Positions 1-7,423 of a stretch of DNA of 45,202 nucleotides are shown here, piece after piece (the first letter of the stretch is position 1; each line of letters opens with the position of its first letter). A program made the translations under genes and the position numbers. This stretch comes from CAYLPJ01 sp964385465 (GTDB lineage Bacteria; Planctomycetota; Phycisphaerae; SM23-33), in contig CAYLPJ010000054.1 of the NCBI GenBank assembly GCA_964385465.1, forward strand, positions 1 through 45,202, written 5' to 3'. A model generated the notes under the pieces. That model had not been told where the DNA came from. It was given only the letters and a program-made list of their open reading frames with translations, and ran no database searches.

Positions 1-9
1 GGGTGTTTT

Positions 10-51
10 GAACGTAAACAAAGAACTTACGAACGTAACTGGCGAACTTGG
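10..51 (+). repeat. Tandem 21-bp direct repeat, possible operator
   Basis: Two adjacent 21-bp units (10-30 and 31-51) each read GAACGTAA, five variable bases, then GAACTT plus two bases. The first eight and the GAACTT positions are identical between units. A 21-bp period is two helical turns, so equivalent half-sites face the same side of the DNA. The pair lies about 105 bp upstream of the first gene. An operator role is inferred; no regulator gene is visible, and further copies could lie before the window. Confidence 0.4.
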
Positions 52-155
52 GTTAGCTGTTTCCTCCACGCGGCGCTCGGCCTTGCATTCCCCCCCCTCC
101 CGGGCCATCGTAGCGGGCTGCGGCGAGAGAGCCCGGCAACGGCAAGGAGCCCGCG

Positions 156-2123
156 ATGGCGGACTGGTGGACCGACAGGCCCTGGCGGCTGATCCAGACG
201 AACCTCCGCGAGATCGACATGGCCGACATCGACGCGGAGCGGTACGTCGCGGACCTGCGAGCCTTCGCGGCGAACGTGGCCATGATCAACGCCGCCGGGA
301 TCATCGCCAGCTACCCCACGAAGCTCCCCTTCCACTACCAGAGCCCGTACCTCACCGGAGACAGCCTCCAGGACATCCTCGCCGCCTGCCACGACGCCGA
401 CATCCGCGTGATCGCCAGGACGGACTTCTCCAAGGTCCGCCGGCCCATCCACGAGCAGCACCCCGACTGGGCCTACCGCACGGCCGGGGGAGACATCGTG
501 GACTACAACGGCGACGTCCACGCCTGCCTGGCCGGGCAGTACCAGCAGGTCTACGCCCTGCGGATCATGGAGGAGCTGCTGACGACGCACGACTTCGACG
601 GCATCTTCTTCAACATGGGCGGCTTCCAGACGCGGGACTACAGCGGCAACCACTACGGGCCCTGCCACTGCGACGCCTGCCGGCGGGGCTTTCGTGAGGC
701 CTGCGGCATGGACGTCCCCACGGCCGACTGCCCGGACGCCGACCGCTGGCGGGCGTACGAGCGGTGGAAGGCCCGCGTCGCGGCCGAGCACGGGCGGAAG
801 GTCGTCGGGTTCCTCACCGAGTTGAAGCCGGGGCTGTGCATCGCCAACCACACGGCCTTCCGGCGGGGGTTCATCCGGCAGGAGTCGAACACGGCCCTCG
901 GCCGGCCGCTGCCGCATTGGCAGTACAGCGCGTCGGAGAACACGCGGTGGGCGCGGGGGACGTTCCCGGAGATGGTATCGAGCAACACGACGGTGGACTT
1001 CATCGACTACCCGGCCCGGCACGTGGCGGTCTCGCCGGCGCAGCAGCGGCTGCGCCTGGCGCAGAACCTCGCCGCCGGAGGCGGGCTGGACTACTACCTC
1101 ATCGGGCGGCTGGACAACCACGCCGACCGCAGCGGCTTCCGGGCCGTCAAGGAGATGTTCCACTACCACGCCGCCCACGAGGCCGAGTACATCGGCCTGG
1201 AGTCGGCGGCGAACGTGGCGCTGATCGGCGGCGGGGGCGGGGAGTTCCGCGGCTGGTTCCGGGTCCTTGTCGAGGGCCACTGGCTGTTCGACGTGCTCCG
1301 CCCGCACGCCGCGGCGGACGTCTCGTGGGACCGCTACGACGCGCTCGTCCTGCCGGAGGCCGGCGAGATCGACGCAACGCTGGCCGAGCGGGTCGTCGCC
1401 TTCGTCGCCGGCGGCGGGGCGCTCGTCGCGACCGGCCCGCCCGCCGAGCCGCTCGCGACGTGCCTCGGTATCGAGCGCATCCTGCACGTCCGCCAGGACG
1501 CCCGATCGGCGTACTTCCGCATCGACCGCAAGGCCGCCTTCCCGCACCTCGCCCAGACGGACCTGGTGTATCTCGCAGGCCCCTGCGCCCACGCCGAGCA
1601 CGCCCCCCAGGCCCGGCTGCACGGGCGCTTCATCCCGCCGCACAACTTCGGCCCGCCCGAGCGGTGCTACTACGAGCAGATCACCGGCGCCCCGGCCGTT
1701 ACGGTGCATCCTCACGGCAGCGGCCGGGCTGTCTGGGTGCCCTGGCTGCCCGGCGCCCTCTACAACCGACAGGGCCACACCAATACCTTCGATTTCGCCC
1801 GCGACGTGCTGGCCGCCCTCGCCGGCGTCGCCCCGGTCGGCGGCAACCTCCCGCCGATGGTGGAAGTCACGCTGCACGAGCGCCGCGACGGCTCGGGCGC
1901 GATGCTGCACCTGGTCAACGGCTCCGGGCACTTCGGCAACTCGTTCTTCGAGCCGGTCCCCATGAAGGACCTCGCCGTGCGGCTTGCCCGCCCTCGCGGC
2001 GTCGCCGCGGCGCGCAGCCTGCCCAACAATGCAGACTACACTTTCGACGCAACCGGCGGCGATATCGCCGTCCACATACCCGAGCTGCATTCGTTTGACG
2101 CCATTCGCATGGACTACACATAG
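156..2123 (+). CDS. Glycoside-hydrolase-like TIM-barrel protein (GHL6-type) with beta-galactosidase trimerisation-like domain
   Basis: This 655-residue protein resembles the hypothetical glycosyl hydrolase 6 group: an N-terminal TIM barrel followed by a glutamine-amidotransferase-like domain of the beta-galactosidase trimerisation type and a small C-terminal beta domain. The barrel contains YPTKLPFHYQSPYLTGDSLQ (about residues 50-69), DFDGIFFNMGGFQ with a likely strand-end acidic site, and a CHCDACRRGF cysteine motif that recurs in this group. The part from about residue 395 (DVSWDRYDALVLPEAGEID) looks like the trimerisation domain. No signal peptide is seen, so it is probably cytoplasmic. 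An AAGGAG site at 144-149 sits 6 nt before the ATG and decides the start. It is followed 16 nt later by an aldo/keto reductase and then a broken paralog, suggesting a sugar-degradation operon. The substrate cannot be told from sequence; hydrolase activity is inferred. Confidence 0.75.
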   Translation: MADWWTDRPWRLIQTNLREIDMADIDAERYVADLRAFAANVAMINAAGIIASYPTKLPFHYQSPYLTGDSLQDILAACHDADIRVIARTDFSKVRRPIHEQHPDWAYRTAGGDIVDYNGDVHACLAGQYQQVYALRIMEELLTTHDFDGIFFNMGGFQTRDYSGNHYGPCHCDACRRGFREACGMDVPTADCPDADRWRAYERWKARVAAEHGRKVVGFLTELKPGLCIANHTAFRRGFIRQESNTALGRPLPHWQYSASENTRWARGTFPEMVSSNTTVDFIDYPARHVAVSPAQQRLRLAQNLAAGGGLDYYLIGRLDNHADRSGFRAVKEMFHYHAAHEAEYIGLESAANVALIGGGGGEFRGWFRVLVEGHWLFDVLRPHAAADVSWDRYDALVLPEAGEIDATLAERVVAFVAGGGALVATGPPAEPLATCLGIERILHVRQDARSAYFRIDRKAAFPHLAQTDLVYLAGPCAHAEHAPQARLHGRFIPPHNFGPPERCYYEQITGAPAVTVHPHGSGRAVWVPWLPGALYNRQGHTNTFDFARDVLAALAGVAPVGGNLPPMVEVTLHERRDGSGAMLHLVNGSGHFGNSFFEPVPMKDLAVRLARPRGVAAARSLPNNADYTFDATGGDIAVHIPELHSFDAIRMDYT

Positions 2124-2139
2124 CTGAGGAAGGGCGCCC

Positions 2140-3114
2140 ATGGACACCACACTTCTGGGGACGACCGGCGTGACGGTCTCCAAACTGTGCTTCGGTACGA
2201 TGAGCTTCGGCGGCGACGCCGATGAGAAGACCGCCCGGGCGATGTTCGCCCGGTGCCGGGACGCCGGCATCAACTTCTTCGACTGTGCGGATATGTACTC
2301 CAGGGGCGCCGCCGAGGAGATCCTGGGCCGCTGCATCGCCGACTGCCGCGACGAGCTGGTCCTCACCAGCAAGGTCTACAATCCGATGAGCGACGACCTC
2401 AACGACCGGGGGCTCTCCCGCCGCCACATCATGCTTGCGGTGGAAAACTCCCTGCGGCGGCTGGGGACCGACCGGCTGGATCTGTACTTCTGCCACATGT
2501 TCGACGAGACCACGCCCATGGAGGAGACCCTGCGCGCCATGGACGACCTCGTCCGCCGGGGGAAGGTGGTTTACCCGGCCGTCAGCAACTGGGCGGCGTG
2601 GCAGATCGCCACGGCCCTGGGCATCTCGGCGGCGGAAGGGCTGGCGGCGTTCCGGTGCGTCCAGCCGATGTACAATCTCGTCAAGCGGCAGGCGGAAGTG
2701 GAGATCCTGCCCCTGGCGGCCGGCGAAGGCCTCGGCGTGATCCCCTACAGCCCGCTCGGCGGCGGGCTGCTGACGGGCAAGTACGGCGTGGACAAGCGCC
2801 CCGACTCCGGGCGCATCGTCGAGCACCCCGGCTACGCAAAACGGTACGGCGAGCCCTCCTACTACGAAACCGCCGACCGTTTCGTGCAGTACGCGGCCGG
2901 GAAGGGCATGGGCCCCGTGACGCTGGCGGTGGCGTGGGTGATGCACCACCCGGCCGTGACGGCGCCGATCATCGGGGCGCGGAACCTCGAGCAGCTCGAA
3001 CCGTCCCTCGCGGCCGCGGAAGTGGAGATGACGCCCGAATGGCGGGCGGAGATCTCCGCGCTGTCGCCCGAGCCCCCGCTGGCCACGGACCGGGCGGAAG
3101 AGAAGCAGTCCTGA
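2140..3114 (+). CDS. Aldo/keto reductase
   Basis: The 324-residue protein is a full-length NAD(P)H-dependent aldo/keto reductase of the single-domain (beta/alpha)8 type. The catalytic tetrad is visible as D48 and Y53 in FFDCADMYSRG, K78 in LTSKV and H119 in LYFCHMFD. The cofactor-binding C-terminal part is present (IPYSPLGGGLLTGKY and APIIGARNLEQLE). Such enzymes reduce sugar aldehydes or ketones or oxidise the alcohols; the exact substrate is unknown. AGGAAGGG lies just before the ATG. The gene is only 16 nt after the hydrolase-like gene and 26 nt before its broken paralog, so the three were probably one transcript and act on the same carbohydrate. Confidence 0.92.
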   Translation: MDTTLLGTTGVTVSKLCFGTMSFGGDADEKTARAMFARCRDAGINFFDCADMYSRGAAEEILGRCIADCRDELVLTSKVYNPMSDDLNDRGLSRRHIMLAVENSLRRLGTDRLDLYFCHMFDETTPMEETLRAMDDLVRRGKVVYPAVSNWAAWQIATALGISAAEGLAAFRCVQPMYNLVKRQAEVEILPLAAGEGLGVIPYSPLGGGLLTGKYGVDKRPDSGRIVEHPGYAKRYGEPSYYETADRFVQYAAGKGMGPVTLAVAWVMHHPAVTAPIIGARNLEQLEPSLAAAEVEMTPEWRAEISALSPEPPLATDRAEEKQS

Positions 3115-3140
3115 CCGCGCGGACCACAGAAAGGACTCCC

Positions 3141-3396
3141 ATGCCCGACCCGGAGACGACCTGGTGGGACCGCCCGATGCGCTGGGGCCAGCTCACGCTG
3201 GTCGCCGACGACCCGGGTACGTACGACCCACAGTTCTGGCTGGACACCTTCCGCCGCACGCACTGCGACGGCGCGGTCCTCAGCGCCGGAGGGTGCGTGG
3301 CGTTCTATCCCACGGAAATCCCTCTGCACTACAGAACGCCGTGGCTGGGCGACCAGCGAGCTGGACATGGAGGTCGTCGCGATCGACCTGGCCTGA
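3141..3396 (+). pseudogene. Deletion remnant of a second GHL6-type glycoside-hydrolase-like gene
   Basis: From an ATG with a good AAAGGA ribosome site, about 71 codons encode an N-terminus clearly related to the gene at 156: TTWWDRP, then GGCVAFYPTEIPLHYRTPWL matching the paralog's YPTKLPFHYQSPYL. At about 3349-3355 the homology stops. The next bases, read in another frame, give SELDMEVVAIDLA and TGA at 3394-3396, which resembles the paralog's own C-terminus (ELHSFDAIRMDYT). So the head and the tail of the gene are both present and roughly 580 codons between them are missing, with a frameshift at the joint. The frame entered from the ATG runs on into the neighbouring convergent gene without meaning. 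An assembly gap is an alternative explanation. Confidence 0.75.
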
Positions 3397-3404
3397 CCGC
3401 CCGA

Positions 3405-5051
3405 TCAGCGCGTCAGCGGGTCGGGCACCAGCCGGGCCTTGCCCTCCTCCCCGACGACGTAGAACGACCCGGCCGGCGGGGCATCGACGGTGACGTTCGG
3501 CCCGTCGGGGATGGTGACCTGGACGCCCTTTTCCGTCCCGAGCGGCGCGTGGGCGTAGAGCAGCCACTGGCGGTCGGGCTTCTCGCCGAGCACGCGGGCA
3601 AGCGTCCAGACGCGGACTTCCGTGCTGTTCTTCCACGGGCGGGGCTGGTCGAGGGACGTATCGAGGTGGAACCACCGGTCGGCGTCTGCGTACGTTTTTA
3701 GAAGCCCGGCGTCCCAGGGGTGCTGGCGGGCGCGGTTGGGGACGAGCCGGCCCTTCCGCCAGAACCGCCGCAGGGTCTCGTCGGCCCATACGCGGTCGAC
3801 GCTGCGGAGCACGGCGTCCCAGAAGCCCTGGTACCTCTCCCGCTTCTGCGTGCTGCCGCGGAACTCCCGCAGCGCCCGCGGGCGCAGCAGCCACAGGCCG
3901 TACTGGATGTCCCCCTCGTACCGCCGGGGGGTCCATTGCTGGCCCTTCCTGCGGTATCGGGCGGGCTTGGAGTTCTTGGGGTCGTCGCCGCCGCGGTCGC
4001 CGTCCCAGAGGCTGATCTCGAACCAGAAGTCCGGGTTCAGCCGGTGGGCCTCCCGGAGCATGAACACCCAGTTCATCGCCTCGGTCTGGCAGCTCCAGGC
4101 TCGGTAGTCGGCCTTGTGGGGCTCCCAGTTGTTGTCGTAGTAGCTCGGGCTGCCCCCGTCCCAGAACAGCGGGTCCGGCGCGATGCGGTCGGGCGTGGGG
4201 ATGGCGTAGGCCTTCCATCCGCCCCAGCGCCCGTAGCAGTTCGGCCCGAAGGCGTTGTAGCCGACGAACATCGCGTTCTTCCGCCACGCTTCGGCCACCA
4301 GGGCGCCGCGCATCGCGCCCAGCAGCGCCCCGAACCGCTCGATCCAGCCGTCGGCGACGAGCTTGCGCTTGTACGTCCCCTCCCGCCCTTTGCCGTGGGC
4401 GTCGAGATAGCGCTTCGACTCGCCCAGCTCGTGCCACCGCAGCAGGCGCGTCTCGTTGTTGGACAGGAACATCACCATCGGCGGGTCGGGGTAGAGCCGC
4501 TGGATCTCCTTCATCAGCGGCCCGTCGACGAGCCCGCGCCCGACGCGCTTCCACGGCCCGACGGGCCCGAACGGGCTGGGCCTGCGGAAAACGCTGCCGT
4601 CGGGGCGGATGGTGCAGGGGTTCTTCTCGGGCGGCAGGTTGCCAAGCGGCTCGCGGATGAGGTCCATGGCGTAGTTGTGGTCGCGAACGGTCACGGGCAT
4701 CCGCCACGCCCGCCACGTCGCGAGGGCCTTGCCGTTGAACTCCAGCCACCGCGCGCGGAACTCCGGGTTCGACTGGGCGCGCGGGCTGGGGTGGCCGATC
4801 CACGGCAAGACGTGGTGACCCCGCCGCACCATCTCCACCTGGTAGTCCGGGCCCCAATACTTGACGTTCCAACTCGCCGCCAGGGGCAGCGGGCGCCCGG
4901 CGGGGCCGTCGTTCGGCCGTACCGCCTCGGTGCGGATGCCCTCCGCCGCCGCGGGCACGGGCTCGCCCTCGGCCGCCATTGCCGCGGCGGTCGCCAGCAG
5001 CCCCACGGCCGCGGCAAGCGGGAGACAGACGTTCGGTGCGGGCGCGTTCAT
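3405..5051 (-). CDS. Secreted protein of unknown function
   Basis: I do not recognise the family of this 548-residue protein. It starts with a clear signal peptide (hydrophobic Ala/Leu stretch at about residues 9-26, likely cleavage near AMA-AE). The mature part is rich in Trp, Tyr and Arg, with segments such as WNVKYWGPDYQVEMVRRGHH, MVMFLSNNETRLLRWHELGE and FWFEISLWDGD that look like strand-end active-site loops of a TIM-barrel carbohydrate enzyme; the C-terminal ~90 residues (VRVWTLARVLGE to the end) look like a beta-sandwich. That reading is inference only. GGAG lies 7 nt before the ATG. It follows the AGE-type epimerase by 31 nt on the same strand, so both are probably co-transcribed and involved in processing an external glycan. 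It converges with the broken hydrolase-like gene. Confidence 0.8.
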   Translation of the reverse strand: MNAPAPNVCLPLAAAVGLLATAAAMAAEGEPVPAAAEGIRTEAVRPNDGPAGRPLPLAASWNVKYWGPDYQVEMVRRGHHVLPWIGHPSPRAQSNPEFRARWLEFNGKALATWRAWRMPVTVRDHNYAMDLIREPLGNLPPEKNPCTIRPDGSVFRRPSPFGPVGPWKRVGRGLVDGPLMKEIQRLYPDPPMVMFLSNNETRLLRWHELGESKRYLDAHGKGREGTYKRKLVADGWIERFGALLGAMRGALVAEAWRKNAMFVGYNAFGPNCYGRWGGWKAYAIPTPDRIAPDPLFWDGGSPSYYDNNWEPHKADYRAWSCQTEAMNWVFMLREAHRLNPDFWFEISLWDGDRGGDDPKNSKPARYRRKGQQWTPRRYEGDIQYGLWLLRPRALREFRGSTQKRERYQGFWDAVLRSVDRVWADETLRRFWRKGRLVPNRARQHPWDAGLLKTYADADRWFHLDTSLDQPRPWKNSTEVRVWTLARVLGEKPDRQWLLYAHAPLGTEKGVQVTIPDGPNVTVDAPPAGSFYVVGEEGKARLVPDPLTR

Positions 5052-5082
5052 GGGGGACTCCTTCGATTGGCGGGCCGGCGTC

Positions 5083-6357
5083 TCAGGTCTTCTCCTTCAA
5101 CGCTTCGAGCCGCCGGACGGTCTGGATCATCGAGCGGACGGTGTGGTAGCTGATCTTCCACGCGTGGCCGAGGGCGTCGTCGATGGGCCGGCCCCGGCGG
5201 TCGACGCGCTCGTACCATTCCCCGCCGGCGTCGGCGGCGACGAAGTGGTTGAAGACGAAGTCGTGGACGTTCCGGAACGCCTGCCAGTATTTCTCCTCGC
5301 CGAGCAGCCCGACCGCGTCGAGCAGCCCGACGAGCGCCTCGGCCTGCTGCCAGAACTGCTTTTCCGTCGAGTCCGGCCCGCGGGTGCGGGGCACGTCGGC
5401 GTAGATGCCCCCGTACTCGTGATCCATGCCGAACTCGATGCAATGGTCGCAGGCGGCGCCGAGGACATCGGCGAAGTCCTCCCGCGGGCGGCCCAGGACG
5501 TCCGCGGCGTGGCCCAGCAGCCAGGCCAGCTCGATATTGTGCCCGGGGGAGGTCATCTCGAGCGGGTGGGCGTCCCCGGTTTCGGGCGCGGCGTCCCGGC
5601 CCCACTCGGTGTCGAAGAGGATGGCCTGGAGGGGCGTGAAATCGAGGGCGAACTGCACGTAGCCCAGCAGCGTCTCGCGGTGGAGCATGCGCGTGCGGAT
5701 GAGGTCGATGGCCTCCATCAGCCGGCGGCGGTGCGTGGGCGAGCCGGTCATCTCCAGCAGGTTGGTCACCGCCTCCATCAGGTGCATGTGGACGTCGAGG
5801 CTCTTGCGGTCGCCGCCGGACCGCCCGGGCGGCTTGGGGCGCCAGTCGCGCTCCATCAGCTCGTAGAACCCGCCGCGGCGCGTGTCGGCCATGTGGCGGC
5901 AGATGGCGTCGTAGCTTCGCAGGGCGGCCTCGCGCCCGCGAGGGTCGCCGGTGGCCAGGTGCAGCTCGCTGAAGGCGTAGACGGCGAAGACCTGCCCGTA
6001 GCCGACCTTGTCGGTGATGATCGGCCGGCCGTTTCGATCGGCGATCCAGAACCACCCGTCGTGCTCGCCGTCCCAGTAGTGCTCCAGGAGGAAGTCGGCC
6101 CCGCGGCGGGCGAGCTCGGCGCATCGGCCCCCGCCGTAGCCTGCGCGGTGGGCCGAGGCCATCGTATAGAGCATGCGGATCTGCATGAGGAACGTCTTGT
6201 CGGTCTCGCCGGTGGCCCGCCCGGCGCGGTCGAAGTAGGTCAGGAACCCCCCGGCCTCCTCGTCGGGCGAGCGGTCCAGCCAGAACGGCAGCAGCTCGTC
6301 GGTCAGGTAGGTTCGCGTGCGGTCGAGCACGTCGGCGACCTCGCGGCGGTCGGGCAT
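5083..6357 (-). CDS. AGE family epimerase, cellobiose 2-epimerase-like
   Basis: The 424-residue protein is an (alpha/alpha)6-barrel member of the N-acylglucosamine 2-epimerase family, which epimerises sugars at C2 through ring opening and proton transfer by histidines. It has the motifs of the cellobiose 2-epimerase branch more than of true AGE: KTFLMQIRMLYTMASA near residue 55, KSLDVHMHLMEAVTNLLE around 185-202, SPGHNIELAWLLGHA around 275, KQFWQQAEALVGLL around 340 and HAWKISYHTVRSM near the C-terminus, which supply the usual His residues. The start at 6357 is supported by AAGGAG 9 nt upstream. It heads a two-gene minus-strand operon with the secreted protein and is divergent from the amidohydrolase. 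The substrate (cellobiose, mannobiose or another beta-linked disaccharide) is uncertain. Confidence 0.88.
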   Translation of the reverse strand: MPDRREVADVLDRTRTYLTDELLPFWLDRSPDEEAGGFLTYFDRAGRATGETDKTFLMQIRMLYTMASAHRAGYGGGRCAELARRGADFLLEHYWDGEHDGWFWIADRNGRPIITDKVGYGQVFAVYAFSELHLATGDPRGREAALRSYDAICRHMADTRRGGFYELMERDWRPKPPGRSGGDRKSLDVHMHLMEAVTNLLEMTGSPTHRRRLMEAIDLIRTRMLHRETLLGYVQFALDFTPLQAILFDTEWGRDAAPETGDAHPLEMTSPGHNIELAWLLGHAADVLGRPREDFADVLGAACDHCIEFGMDHEYGGIYADVPRTRGPDSTEKQFWQQAEALVGLLDAVGLLGEEKYWQAFRNVHDFVFNHFVAADAGGEWYERVDRRGRPIDDALGHAWKISYHTVRSMIQTVRRLEALKEKT

Positions 6358-6403
6358 GGGGGCAGCTCCTTGGTTTCCGTGGCGGACGCGGCCGGCGGAC
6401 AGT

Positions 6404-6432
6404 ACGATAGGCCCTGCGCCGCGATGTGGAAA
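6404..6432 (-). promoter_or_regulatory. Candidate promoter of the epimerase operon
   Basis: On the minus strand TTTCCA (6427-6432) and TATCGT (6404-6409) are separated by 17 bp, about 50 nt upstream of the epimerase start. The match to the sigma-70 consensus is moderate. Confidence 0.4.
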
Positions 6433-6471
6433 GCCCCCACCGGACACTGGCCCGTTTGGAAAGGTCGTTCG

Positions 6472-7419
6472 ATGATCCTCGACTGCCACGTTCACTTCCA
6501 CGGCCGGGACGCCTACGGGAAGATGCTGGACGACCAGCGTCGGACGGGCGTGGACGGGTTCAACATCGTCGTCACCCCGCGCCTTCCGGGCCGGGCCGAT
6601 CCGCCGGCCAACGAGGCGGCCCTGTGGTTCAAGGGCCGGCACCCGGAGATGGTGACGGTCTTCGGCGGGCTGGACTACGCGGGCCTCGCCGAGCGTGGCC
6701 GGCCCGACGTGCCCTTGGTCGAGCAGGTCGAGTCCCTGCGCGCCGCCGGCTGCGAGGGCGTGAAGATGCTGTGCGGCAAGCCGGACTGCCGGCGGACGAT
6801 CGGGCATGCGATGGACGGGGAGCTCTACGCCCCGCTGCTTGCCCACCTCGAGGCCGAGGGCATCCCGCTGCTGTGGCACGTGGCGGACCCGCCGGAGTTC
6901 TGGACCCGCGACGCCGTGCCCCTGTGGGCCAGGCAGCAGAACTGGTGGTACGACGAGAGCTTTCCGCCGAAGGTGCAGCTCGACGCCGAGGCCCTCAACG
7001 CCCTGCGGGGGCACCCGGGGCTGAAGGTGATCCTGGCGCACTTCTTCTTCCTCTCGCAGGACCTGCCCGCCGCCGAGCGCCTGCTGGCCGAGCTGCCCAA
7101 CGTCCACCTCGACCTCGCACCGGGCGTGGAGATGTTCCACAACTTCTCCCGGGACCCCGAGGCGGCGAGGGCGTTCTTCGTCCGCCGCGCCGACCGCATC
7201 CTCTACGGCACGGATATCGGGGCGGCCCGGCATCGCACGGGCCCGAAGCGCGGCTGGATGGTCCGCCACTGGCTGGAGACCGACGACGTCTTCGACGTCC
7301 CCGACGACCCGCTCATGACGCCCGACGACCGCCCCGCCCTGCGGGGGATCGCGCTGGGCCCGGGCGAGCTGGAGCGCATCTACGCCGCCAACTTCCAGCG
7401 GATCCTCGGACGGGGGTAG
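6472..7419 (+). CDS. Metal-dependent hydrolase, amidohydrolase_2 family
   Basis: The 315-residue protein is a TIM-barrel amidohydrolase of the TIM-like/ACMSD group. It begins with the metal-binding H-x-H (H6 and H8 in MILDCHVHFHG), has a His in LLWHVADPPEFW and in VILAHFFFLS, and ends the core with the catalytic Asp D248 in RILYGTDIGAARH. Family members decarboxylate or hydrolyse small cyclic acids or lactones; the substrate is not evident, but in this context hydrolysis of a sugar lactone is possible. The ATG at 6472 places the HxH at the very N-terminus, as usual, with GGAAAGG upstream; an upstream ATG at 6424 would add a non-conserved stretch. The next gene starts 5 nt downstream, so the two are translationally linked. 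Confidence 0.85.
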   Translation: MILDCHVHFHGRDAYGKMLDDQRRTGVDGFNIVVTPRLPGRADPPANEAALWFKGRHPEMVTVFGGLDYAGLAERGRPDVPLVEQVESLRAAGCEGVKMLCGKPDCRRTIGHAMDGELYAPLLAHLEAEGIPLLWHVADPPEFWTRDAVPLWARQQNWWYDESFPPKVQLDAEALNALRGHPGLKVILAHFFFLSQDLPAAERLLAELPNVHLDLAPGVEMFHNFSRDPEAARAFFVRRADRILYGTDIGAARHRTGPKRGWMVRHWLETDDVFDVPDDPLMTPDDRPALRGIALGPGELERIYAANFQRILGRG

Positions 7420-7423
7420 CGAT

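Noticed and set aside
27..2372. 781-codon minus-strand frame opposite the first two genes
   Set aside because: Shadow of the hydrolase-like gene; composition only, no motif.
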